Shown: piece by piece, positions 1-9,520 of the stretch
Layout: every line of letters begins with the position of its first letter
Numbering within the stretch: position 1 is the stretch's first letter
From: Lepiota brunneoincarnata
Lineage: Eukaryota; Basidiomycota; Agaricomycetes; Agaricales; Agaricaceae
DNA: 64,000 nucleotides
Assembly (NCBI GenBank): GCA_023014365.1
Contig: JAEBUN010000003.1
Span: 1,674,001-1,738,000 of the forward strand
Reading direction: 5' to 3'
Position numbers and translations under genes: made by a program
The notes under the pieces: model-generated
The model's input: only the letters and a program-made list of their open reading frames with translations
What the model was told of the DNA's origin: nothing
Database searches by the model: none

Positions 1-580
1 ACATTGCGGTTGACCCTTTTCCCTTCCCTTTGGGAAGTTTACCTTGCTTCCATGGTTATTGTCCACCTACATGGGCATTTGCGGTGAATTAACATCGTCG
101 TGCTACGCGCATGGGGACCATGGACCCTTGTTTATTTAGTAGGTCTTCAGACCTGCCCTTCTGCATTGGGCTCCCAGGGCCTGCAGATTTTATTCCCACA
201 GGAATTTCCTGTGGTCTGCGCTGGGCCCTTTTTAGGTTCCAGTATTTGTCCGGAGGGGAGTATGTAGTACATACTCCCTGCTCCAGCCACTGTCCTCTGG
301 GAAGGTGTGGTATCAGAGTGGGCTACTGGGTGGGACCCCATGCGTCTGGTGCCCTTCGGGTGCAGGCATGTGCTAACCACTGGGTAGTCTCCTACTTGTT
401 TCTCCGCTTCTTACGGGCAGTTTCCTCCTGAGCTTGGGGTGACACAAGCTCGCGTTGGCAGGCATGCCAGTATGTAGGATGGACTTTGTAGCTACTTGCC
501 CCCTGTAGTAGGTAGTTGCATGCGGCCTCCCATCGCGGCCTGCGTTATAAATTGCAGATTTAAAAAAAAAAAAAAAAAAA
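1..580 (+). mobile_element. 3' end of a non-LTR retrotransposon (LINE family C), entering from the left edge
   Basis: The stretch ends in a run of 19 A's (562-580) preceded by a tail resembling that of LINE A (TTATAAATTGCAGATTT here, AATAAATTGGAGATTT at 5680-5695). No coding frame is convincing, so it is probably 3' untranslated sequence; the coding part would lie left of the window. It contains several short perfect hairpins (see findings). Family membership is inferred from the tail only. Confidence 0.6.
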
Positions 581-830
581 AGAGCAGGGAGTGGTACATC
601 TTGAGGAGGATGAATAGGAATGGATGGAATGACTGGAGACACCCCCTCATTGTCAAGAGGTGGTACTCCCTTAGAATGTGGAGAGGAGGGTGGTAATGGA
701 GTTGGTGCAGTGGGTGGAGGAGTAAATCCTGGATTGGAGTTGGAATGTGAGGGAAAGTTAGATGGAGCAGATGGGACAGCCAGTGGATGTGGTGCAGTCA
801 TCTGCACACTAGACAGTCCAGGGAAGTGCC

Positions 831-831
<1 letters not shown>
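581..831. other. Unassigned low-complexity stretch between two LINE tails
   Basis: This purine-rich, G/T-biased stretch lies between the poly-A of the left LINE and the poly-T of LINE A1. Read on the minus strand it is open for about 75 codons and encodes a Pro/Ser-rich stretch, which could be a piece of a LINE ORF1 linker or of another gene. I do not recognise it and no boundary repeats are visible. Confidence 0.3.
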
Positions 832-867
<36 letters not shown>

Positions 868-3800
868 TCCAATTTATAACGCGGGCCGTGTAGGGAGGCC
901 GCGTGCAGCTACTAACTACGGTACACGACCGAGCCGTACACTACAGGGTATCTGTACATACAACGCGTGACCGCGGATGCAGGCATGCGTTTCCCCATGC
1001 CCAGGACAAAGCCACCCCGAACGAACGGAGGCGGGAAGGCGGCTGCCGCCCAGCGCTCGGCGCGGGAGCGAAGCCAAGACGAGGTCCCCCCCCTTATTGG
1101 GGGCTAGGGGTCAATTCCCGCGTAAATCCCTACACGCCGCCCGAAGACAGCGGGGGAATAACCACCGCCCCGGCCTGGACCCAACCGGACGCCAGGCAGA
1201 GCTACTAGCTGATACCCCCCCGGGGGGGGCCCGGCCCTCCCGGCGAACGCGAACGCGGTCGGGGACGCCTCGAGGAAAGCAATGAGAGCCTCGACCGTAG
1301 CCGGGACCCCCGCCATGGAGTGCCTAGGGCAACTCCGGAACACGTGCTCACGAGTTTCCTCCCGAAACCCGCAGCGACAGGAATAGTCTTCCTGTGGGAA
1401 GAAGCGCCTCCGATAGCCCCCTATCGGCGCGTGATTAAGAATAGCGCGCGTCATCCGGGCCATCACTGACACCGAGTGAGCGTGCGGGATCCAGGCACCA
1501 CCGTGGAGATACGTGGGCCGTAGGGGACGGTCGTCGTCCCTGGCGAGCTGGAGGAAACCATGCCCGCGATGGTCAGGATCCTGGAACAGGTCGATCCAGC
1601 GGTCCTGACACGACCGTACTTCCTCCTTGCGGAGGTAGTCAAGTGAGGCCCGGGGACGAGCCCCTACCCCAATGGGAGGCAACGACTTCGCGAAGTCATG
1701 CACCTGAGTGTGGAAAGGCCACTTCGCACGCGAAGGGACCTCCCAGAACTGGACCGAGCGGGCTGGACCCCCGGCGAACCACTCGGCGAGAAGGCGGCAG
1801 ACCGCCAGGGAGTGACCCTGGGCGGAATGCACCGACGGGTCCACCGCCCGTCTGGCCGAAGCCATCGAGTCGGTGAACAGGACAAGGCTAGCGGCGCCCT
1901 CGACAGAAACTGCCTTGGACACCACCAGCCGGATGGCGAAAAGCTCGGCCTCGGGAGCCGTGACCTTCCCCCCCGGGAGCCGGACCGCATGGATGCAGTC
2001 CAGCCCCCGGAACACTTGGGCGGCCGAAACCGCCTGGTGGACCCGGCGGGGCGGCAGACTCGCGTCTGTTGCTGCCACCAGAACCCCCGGATCAGCCTGC
2101 GCCCGGGCCAAAACCCGGTCGAGAGCCGCGACATGGGCTGCAAGGGCGTCCTCCGCCCCCCGGTCATAAGAATGGAAGCGGACCCGCTCGGGGTACACAT
2201 CCAAGAGACGGCGCCCCGGCCAGGCCTCCGGCGCCACCGCGTCAAAAGGCCCAGCGAGGGCAGCAAGACGCTGGTTAGCGTCGACAACAGGCCCCTTCAC
2301 CTTGATCAGCTCGCGGGGAGGGAGCCTGGCTATAGACCGGACATGAGACCGGAGATCACCGCTGTAGCCCCAGCCAAGGAGGGCACGAACGGGGTGACCC
2401 GGAGCAAGTGTGGCGTACCGCAACTTGGCACGGTCACGAAGCTTCCGGAGATGAAGATGAATGGGGATCAGGCCCGCAATGGCCCCAACCCCCCCATCGG
2501 GCGACGTCCTGAAGGCGCCGGTAATCCAGAGTGCAGCCCGACGCTGCATCCGGCGGAGGTGGTCCAAAGCACCCTTACACCTGGCGCCCCGGTAGTACCA
2601 CAAGCGAAAGCCGTACGTGGCTATAGGAACCACGCACGACCGATACAGAAGGCGCTTCTGGTCTGGCAGAAGCCCCCAGACGGAGTTACCAAGCATCCCC
2701 ATGGCCTTGACCGTGGAAATAGCCTTAGTAGAGTAGAAGCGAACATGCTCCTTAAACGTAAGGGCACGATCGAAATAGAAGCCCAAGTACCTCCAATAGG
2801 TCTTGGGCCGAAGAGGGGTAGCGCCAGTGAACGGGGGAAACCCCAAGTCCACCGGGGGGTTCTCACCGGAACGATCCCGTGAGAAATGAAAGAGCTTGGA
2901 CTTATCGTGCTCCACGACCAGTGCGAACCGAGTGAAGGTGTCGTGGACAACCTCGTAAGATCTGCGGAGTAGGACGCAGTTAGCGTCCAAGTCCCAGGCC
3001 TGCGCCACGATGGTGCCATCGTCGACGTAAGACAGGAGCGAAAGGCCCGGCTGAGGGAGCCGTCGCTCGATGATATACATGGCCGGGGCCAAGTAGAGGC
3101 CGGACAGGACGGGCGAGAGGGCAGACCCCTGGCCCACCCCCACCTCCGCCCGGAACGGTTCAGACAGGAAGGAGTTCCAGGCATAGCTGGTAAACCTTCC
3201 CGTGAGATAAGAAGCGAAGAACCGGCCCACACAAGGGGAGAACCCCTGCCGAGCCAGAACCGCGAGAAGCATCCCATGGTTCAGGGATGGGAAGAACTGT
3301 GCGATGTCGAAGGCGAGAACACTCGTCTTCAACCCACGGGCCCACCCGGCACGGACAAGGTGCACGAGATAAGCACCAGCATCTTCGGTGGACCGCTGGA
3401 TCACACCGCCGAACTGGTTCGGATGGAACACGCCAAACTTGACAGCCTCAAACTGCAAGCGGCGCGAGATCATCTTCTCGATAAGCTTACCGAGAGTATT
3501 AAGAAGGACGATCGGTCTGAACGCCTTCGGAGTGGCATAGGAGGGCTTGCCAGGCTTCGGTATGATAACCGACACGCTCTCCTTAAAGTGACGAGGCCAA
3601 TGCCCGCACCCCATGCAGGCATTGGCGATCCGACAGACCAAACGGGTGACCGTCGGGCCCGCCAGAACGGACTTGAGGTGCGTCCACGTGATGTGGTCCG
3701 GACCGGGTGAGGACAGAGAAGAGCACGCGCGCAAGGCCTCGTGCATCTCCAAGTCGGAAAAGACCGGCCACTCCCACGGTGGGAGCAGATCGATCTGATC

Positions 3801-4600
3801 AAGAACTCCGACATCGACCGGACGGTCGTTGGTGGCGTTGTAAGACCCGTGGAGCCCTTCCCAGAGCTCCTCGAGAGTATTGCAGGGGCGATCGCGGTAA
3901 CGGATCGCCTCGCAGGGGGGTAACTTGCGCGCCCTGACCCAATCCATCAGGTCCCAGGGGCGCTTGTTGGAAGAAGCAATCTCCTCGATACGCTCATCGA
4001 AGAATCTGCGCTTGGCGGCCTTCCAGGTCCGCTTAAACGTGCGAGCGTCCTCCCGGTCCCGAGACCGAGAATACACTGCGTAGGTGCGCGAGCACTCGCC
4101 GTCCCACCACGGTTTAGACCGTGAGACGACGCAGATCTCCTTGGAGTGGGTGAGCCACGCCCTGGAGAAGACCGCAGAGATGGCCAAAGCCACCTCGTCG
4201 ATCCTGTCAGATGAGCCCAGGTCTGGAAAGTCCAGGCCCATAAGCCCCGTCGATACCTCAGCCAGGAACTCGGCCTCCTCGTCCGAGTCCCGCTTCAGCG
4301 CGCGCCTGGGCACAGCCCCCTCGAAGGCTTCCAGAGGGATAGTGATCCGGAGGGGGCAATGGTCAGATTGACCCCGCAGATTGGGACACCGCGTGGGAAG
4401 CGGCAGATGGCCCGCAGCCGCCCTCGCAAACACAAGGTCGATTACGGTAGAAGCGAGCCCCTCCTCAAAGGGGAAGTGCGTGGGGCCCGGGTTCTCAGGG
4501 AGCGAGAGGTCCAGGCCCAACGAGTCTGCCGTTTCCAGCAGGGAGGCAGCAGCAGCGGGATTGTGGGGAGCCCATGGATCCCATTGCGGCGAGCGGCAGT
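832..4600 (-). mobile_element. LINE A copy 1 (A1), 5'-truncated non-LTR retrotransposon
   Basis: Starts on the plus strand with a 31-T run (832-862), the poly-A tail of a minus-strand LINE, followed by the family tail, a 3' UTR with a C-run/G-run hairpin (about 1082-1133), and then ORF2 on the minus strand. The element is cut off inside its endonuclease domain at about 4600, where it abuts the head of LINE A2. It is GC-rich and keeps many CpG dinucleotides, unlike the LINE B copies, so it is one of the younger insertions. No TSD could be matched across it because the right flank is another LINE. Confidence 0.9.
1104..4600 (-). CDS. LINE A ORF2: endonuclease (C-terminal part) - reverse transcriptase - RNase H, 5'-partial
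   Basis: Open for about 1,160 codons without a stop. Order on the protein: the C-terminal part of an APE-type endonuclease (ending in the SDH signature), a long linker, a reverse transcriptase with the catalytic YVDD (near 3030) preceded by GQGSALSP, then an RNase H domain with the acidic residues of TDAS, AEL and FTDS, and a C-terminal Cys/His motif (CRCGF...EHVFRSC). This arrangement is known from Tad1/I-like fungal LINEs. An open frame continues past 4600 to 4859, but that part is only the antisense of LINE A2. The N-terminal endonuclease and any ORF1 are missing, so it is a dead-on-arrival copy although the remaining frame is intact. Confidence 0.9.
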
Positions 4601-5718
4601 TGAAGAAGCTGAGCTCTTCGCCATCCGACTGGCGGTGTCCAAGGCAGTTTCTGTCGAGGGCGCTGCTGGCCTGGTCCTGTTCACCGACTTGCTGGCCTCG
4701 GCCAGGCGGGTGGTAGACCCGTCGGTGCATTCCGCCCAGGGTCATTCCTTGGCGGTCTGTTGCCTTCTTGCCACGTGGTTTGCCAGGGGTCTGGCCCACT
4801 CGGTCCACTTCTGGGAGGTCCCTTCGCGTGCAAAGTGGCCTTTTCACACTCAGGTGCACGACTTCGCGAAGTCGTTGCCTCCAGTTGGGGTAGGGGCACG
4901 TCCCTGGGCCTCACTTGACTACCTCCGTAAGGAGGAAGTACGGTCGTGTCAGGACCGCTGGATCGATCTGTTCCAGGATCCTGACCACCGCGGGCATGGT
5001 TTCCTCCAGCTTGCCAGGGATGATGGCCGTCCCCTGCAGCCCACGTATCTCCACGGTGGTGCCTGGATCCCACATGCTCATTCAGTGTCGCTTATGGCCC
5101 AGATGACGCGTGCCATTCTTAATCACGTGCCGATAGGGGGCTATCGGAGGCGCTTTTTCCCACAGGAAGACTATTCCTGTCGCTGCGGGTTTCGGGAGGA
5201 AACTCATGAGCATGTGTTTCGGAGCTGCCCTAGGCACTCCATGGCGGGGGTCCCGGCTATGGTCGAGGCTCTTATTGCTTTCCTCAAGGCGTCCCCGACT
5301 GCATTCGCGTTCACTGAGAGGGCCAGGCCCCCCCCGGGGAGTATCGGCTAGTAGCTCTGCCTGGCACCTGGTTGGGTCCGGGCCAGGGCGTTGGTTATTC
5401 CCCCGCTGTCTTCGGGCGGCGTGTAGGGATTTACGTGGGAATTGACCCCTAACCCCCAATAAGGGGGGGGACCTCGTCTTGGCTTTGTTCCCGCGCCGCG
5501 CGCTGGGCGGCAGCCGCCTTCCCGCCTCCGTTCGTTCGGAGCGGTTTTGTCCTGGGCATGGGGAAACGCATGCTTGCATCCATGGTCACACGTTGTATGT
5601 ACAGATACCCTATAGTGTACGGCTCGGTCGTTTGTACTGTAGTATGTTGCTGCACGTGGCCTCCCTATGCGGCCCGCGTAATAAATTGGAGATTTAAAAA
5701 AAAAAAAAAAAAAAAAAA
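4601..5718 (+). mobile_element. LINE A copy 2 (A2), 3' fragment with poly-A
   Basis: Begins inside the RNase H domain (about 4605, AELFAIRL) and runs to a 23-A tail (5696-5718). The frame to 5351 encodes the end of RNase H and the Cys/His motif and is open to a stop at 5349-5351; translation from the junction is not expected because all upstream LINE sequence is lost. The 3' UTR carries the family hairpin near 5423-5474. It is the inverted counterpart of about 832-1950 of A1, giving a 1.1-kb inverted repeat with its arms about 2.6 kb apart. Confidence 0.9.
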
Positions 5719-5862
5719 CCCTCATGATACCACATACAGAACCCATACGTGGCTATAGGAACCATGCATGACTGGTAAAGGAGGTGCCTCTGGTCAGGAA
5801 GCAACCCCTGGGTTGAATTACCAAGCACCCCCATCGCTCTAACCGTGGCGAAGGCTTTGGTA
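5719..5862 (-). mobile_element. LINE B fragment (reverse transcriptase C-terminal region)
   Basis: The 144 bp align by eye to minus-strand LINE B3 around 11340-11485, encoding the region around the MLGNSTQGLLPDQ motif. It has no ends of its own: it begins right after the A2 poly-A and stops where LINE A3 begins, sharing two bases (TA) with it. It is probably the target remnant or a rearrangement scar. Confidence 0.7.
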
Positions 5863-8184
5863 CTGAACTGTTCCGGGCGGAGGTGGGGGTGGGCCAGGGG
5901 TCTGCCCTCTCACCTGTCCTATCCAGCCTCTACTTGGCTCCCGCTATGTATATTATCGAGCGGAGACTCCCTCAACCGGGCCTCTTGCTCCTGTCTTACA
6001 TCGATGATGGTACTATCGTGGTGCAGGCCTGGGACCTGGACGCCAACTGTGTCCTGCTCCGCAGATCTTACAAGGTTGTCCATGACACCTTTACTCGGTT
6101 CACACTGGTCGTGGAGCACAACAAGTCCAAGCTCTTCCATTTCTCATGGGATCATTCCAGTGAGAACCCCCCAGTGGACTTAGGGTTTCCCCCATTCACT
6201 GGCACTACACCTCTTCGGCCCAAGACCTATTGGAGGACTTAGGCTTCTATTTCAACTGTGCCCTTACATTTAAGGAGCATGTTCGCTTCTACTCTACCAA
6301 AGCTATTTCTACGGTCAAGGCCATGGGAATGCTTGGTAACTCTGTCCAGGGGCTTCTACCAGATCAGAAGCGCCTTCTGTATTGGTCATGTGTGGTTCCT
6401 ATAGCCATGTACGGCTTCCGCTTGTGGTATTACCGGGGTGCTAGGTGTAAGGGCGCCTTAGACCACCTTCGCCAGATGCAGCGTCGGGCTGCACTTTGGA
6501 TCACTGGTGCCTTTAGGACGTCACCCAATGGGGGGGTTGGGGCCATTGCGGGCCTGATCCCCATTCATCTTCATCTCCGGAAGCTTTGCGACTGTGCCGA
6601 GTTGCGGTACGCCACGCTTGCTCCGGGCCATCCTGTTCGTGCCCTCCTTGGCTGGGGCTACAGCGGTGATCTCCAGTCTCACGTCCGGTCTATAGCCAGG
6701 CTCCCTCCCCGCGAGTTGATCAAGGTGAAGGGGCCTGTGGTCGACGCTAACCAGTATCTTGCCGCCCTCGCTGGGCCTTTCGACGCTGTTGCGCCGGAGG
6801 CTTGGCCAGGGTGCCGTCTCTTGGATGTGTACCTGGGGCGGGTCCACTTCCATTCTTACGACCAGGGGGCGGATGACGCCCTTACGGCCCATGTTGCAGC
6901 TCTCGACCAGGTTTTGGCCTGGGCACAGGCTGATCTGGGGGTCCTGGTGGCAGCAATGGACACGAGTCTGCTGCCCCACCAGGTCCACCAGGCGGTTTCG
7001 GCCGCCCAGGTTTTCCAGGGGCTGGGCTGCATCTATGCGGTCTGGCTTCCAGGGGGGAAGGTCACGGCTCCCGAGGCTGAGCTTTTTGCCATCCGGCTGG
7101 TGGTGTCCAAGGCAGTTTCTGTTGAGGGCGCCGCTGGCCTCGTCCTGTTCACCGACTCAATGGCTTCGGCCAGGCAAGCAGTGGACCCATCGGTACATTC
7201 CGCCTAGGGTTACTCCTTGGCGGTCTGTCGCCTTCTCGCCAAGTGGTTTGCCGGAGGTCCAGCCTGCTCGGTTCATTTCTGGGAGGTCCCCTTGCATGCG
7301 AGGTGGCCTTTCCATACTCAGGTGCACGACTTCACAAAGTTGTTGCCTCCCGTTGGGGTAGGGGCTCATCCCCGGGCCTCGCTCGACTTCCTCCGCAAGG
7401 AGGAAGTATGGTCGTGTCAAGACCACTGGATCGATTTGTTCCAGGATCCTGACCATCACGGGCATGGTGTTCTCCAGCTCGCCAGGGACGATAACCATCC
7501 CCTGCAGCCCATGTATCTCCACAGTGGAGCCTGGATCCCGCATGCTCATTTGGTGTCTCTGATGGCCCGGATGACGCGTGCTATACTGAACCACACGCCG
7601 ATAGGGGGCTATTGGAGGCATTTTTTCCCACAGGAGGACTATTCCTGTCGCTGCAGGTTTTGGGAGAAGACCTGTGAGCATGTGTTCCGGAGCTGCCCTA
7701 GGCATTCCATGGTGGGGTCCCGGCTACGGTCGAGGCTCTCATTGCTTTTCTCGAGGCGTCCCCGACCGCATTCGCGTTCGCTGAGAGGGCCAGGCCCCCC
7801 CCAGGGGGTATTGGCTAGTAGCTCTGCCTGGCGCCTGGTTGGGGCCGGGCCGGGACGTTGGTTATTCCCCCGCCGTCTTCGGACGGCGTGTAGGGATTTA
7901 TGTGGGAATTGACCCCTAACCCCTGTTTGGGGGGGGACCTCGCCCCGGTCTGGTTTCCACGCCGCGCGCTGGGTGGCAGCCATCCTCCTGCCTCCATTTG
8001 TTTGGGGTGGCTTTGTCCTGGGCATGGGGAAACGCATGCCCGCATCCACGGTCACATGTTGTATGTACAGATACCCTGTAGTGTATGGCTCGGTCGTTTG
8101 TACTGTAGTGCATTGCTGCACGCGGCCTCCCTACACGGCCCACGTAATAAATTGGAGATTTAAAAAAAAAAAAACAAAAAAAAA
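5863..8184 (+). mobile_element. LINE A copy 3 (A3), 5'-truncated
   Basis: Begins in the reverse transcriptase just upstream of GQGSALSP and ends in an A-rich tail (8162-8184, interrupted by one C). It carries the full family 3' UTR including the hairpin at about 7890-7943. The sequence directly after the tail is minus-strand LINE B ORF1; no matching TSD is visible on the left side, so deletion or recombination accompanied or followed insertion. Confidence 0.9.
5883..7820 (+). pseudogene. LINE A3 ORF2 remnant: RT - RNase H, broken
   Basis: Encodes the RT part with YIDDG (the YVDD position) and the RNase H domain with FTDS intact. It is broken by a frameshift near 6235 (between the PKTYW and LGFYF motifs), by a TAG at about 7205-7207 where other copies have a Gln codon (VHSA stop GYSLAV), and by a further 1-base shift near 7712. 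The broken frame and many TG/CA-for-CG changes relative to A1 mark it as older than A1. Confidence 0.85.
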
Positions 8185-8204
8185 GAGTGCCCTCAGCAGT
8201 GCCG

Positions 8205-8384
8205 GTGACTGGTGGGTTCTTTTTTTTTTTTTTTTTTGAAATCAACAATTTATAATGCAGTGCTCGAATGCAGTCCACGTGCACTAGCTACATACAAGAC
8301 AACTAATACATGGTATGACTACCAATAAAGGTAGGGAAGAGAGTCCCACTGACTCGAAAGGCTACACTCTGTGACTGGTGGGTT
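8205..8384. repeat. 14-bp target-site duplication flanking B1
   Basis: GTGACTGGTGGGTT occurs at 8205-8218 and 8371-8384. Removing one copy and the insert restores colinearity with ORF1 of the copy at 30172-33965 (antisense of about 32080-32180). Confidence 0.92.
8219..8370 (-). mobile_element. LINE B copy 1 (B1), 152-bp 3'-end insertion
   Basis: Starts with a T-run (8220-8237) followed by the LINE B tail (GAAATCAACAATTTATAA) and ends after about 130 bp of 3' UTR. It is flanked by the perfect 14-bp TSD GTGACTGGTGGGTT (8205-8218 and 8371-8384). It is a severely 5'-truncated insertion into LINE B ORF1 sequence. Confidence 0.92.
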
Positions 8385-8508
8385 TGCATTGGAGCAGGCT
8401 TTGCAGTACCCTACCATTGACCGATGATTGTCCTTGCTATAGGGCTCAGAGCAGATGGGGCAGGTTGGGAATCTCGCCCTGCATACATTAGTCAGGTATC
8501 CCTACCGC

Positions 8509-9047
8509 TCTGGCAGGTGCCCTCAGGCTCTGTTGCAGAACTTCACTCCAATGCTGTTGCGATGGCGAAGGAACTTTGTGTTTCACTGGGTGCTTGCCTG
8601 GCAACTACCATCGACTCCCTCCATGCTGAGGTCATGAGGGGGTGCATTGACGAGTGGGTGAATATGTTTCACTTGCCCTTGTACAGGGGTAGAAATTTCC
8701 TCCTCCTACTGGACTCCCTTGGAAAGCCACTTCAACCCTCATACCTCTCCAGAGGTACATGGCTCCAAGAAATTGGTCCTTGGATGTCCATCGCTGGCAC
8801 AGCATGGGCAGCCCACACTATACTCGGTCACGCCCCTATAGGGGAGTACCATGCTAGATTCCATCCCCAGGAGGACCACTCCTGTCCATGTGGGCTGCAG
8901 CTTGAAACCTGCACTCACATCCTCACTTCCTGTCTGAAGTACACACAACGTGGCAGTTTACCCCATAACCTTGACACCCTCCTGGGCTTTCTGGAATGCA
9001 ATCCTTCTGCGTTTGCATTCTTATCCCAGCCCCAAGGGGTGGGATAA
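8509..9047 (+). pseudogene. LINE B2 ORF2 C-terminal remnant
   Basis: Open to the stop at 9045-9047 and ending in the family C-terminus (FAFLSQPQGVG). It encodes the end of the RNase H-like domain and the CPCGLQLETCTHILTSC Cys/His motif. It has no natural start, so it is a fragment. Confidence 0.8.
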
Positions 9048-9496
9048 CTGGGAAGGGCCTTTGGGTTGTTCCCCCCTTGTGGGCTTCAGCCTCAAGGAGC
9101 CAGTGGTTATTTGCCCCCTGCCTATGGGTGGGGTGTAGCAATTTATGGAGAACTGACTCCTAATGTCCTTAGGGGCGGAGACCCGAAGCTCTTAGAGCCT
9201 TAGCCTGCAGGGTGTAGGGATTTATGGAGAATTGACTCCTAACCCCCTTAGGGGGGGGACCTGTTGGCCCTATTACCCCTCGTCTGTCGCACCCCAGTTT
9301 CCATCGGGGTAGCAAGCTCTTCACCCATGCACACTTCTTTATAGAGTGTAGTCTTTCGAGTCAACAGGACTCTCTTCCCTACCTTGAGTGATAGTTATAC
9401 CCTGTATTAGTTGCCTTGTACGTAGCTAGTGCACATGGACTGCGTTCGAGCACCACATTATAAATTGTTGATTATAAAAAAAAAAAAAAAAAAAAA
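8509..9496 (+). mobile_element. LINE B copy 2 (B2), 5'-truncated, with poly-A
   Basis: Contains the last part of the RNase H region (from WQVPSGSVAELHS), the Cys/His motif, a 3' UTR with two direct repeats of a 30-bp block (about 9137-9165 and 9213-9240) and an A-run (9476-9496). Flanked by a degenerate TSD: GGTATCCCTACCGC (8495-8508) and GGTGTCCCCACTGC (9498-9511), differing by three transitions, so this insertion predates B1 and B3. Confidence 0.85.
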
Positions 9497-9520
9497 GGGT
9501 GTCCCCACTGCCAGCAGCAG

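Noticed and set aside
147..380. Small frame in the LINE C 3' end
   Set aside because: Lies over several hairpins, has no motif and is at chance length.
832..862. Homopolymer T-runs (also 8220, 9521, 28994, 59412) as terminators
   Set aside because: Each is followed by a LINE tail on the minus strand, so they are poly-A tails of minus-strand insertions.
1698..2882. Long plus-strand frame of 394 codons
   Set aside because: Antisense of LINE A ORF2; GC-rich coding sequence gives spurious open frames on the other strand. The protein has no recognisable motif.
4597..4859. N-terminal extension of the A1 frame to an ATG at 4859
   Set aside because: It is the exact antisense of LINE A2's RNase H region; the frame is open across the junction by chance and the true ORF2 is truncated at about 4600.
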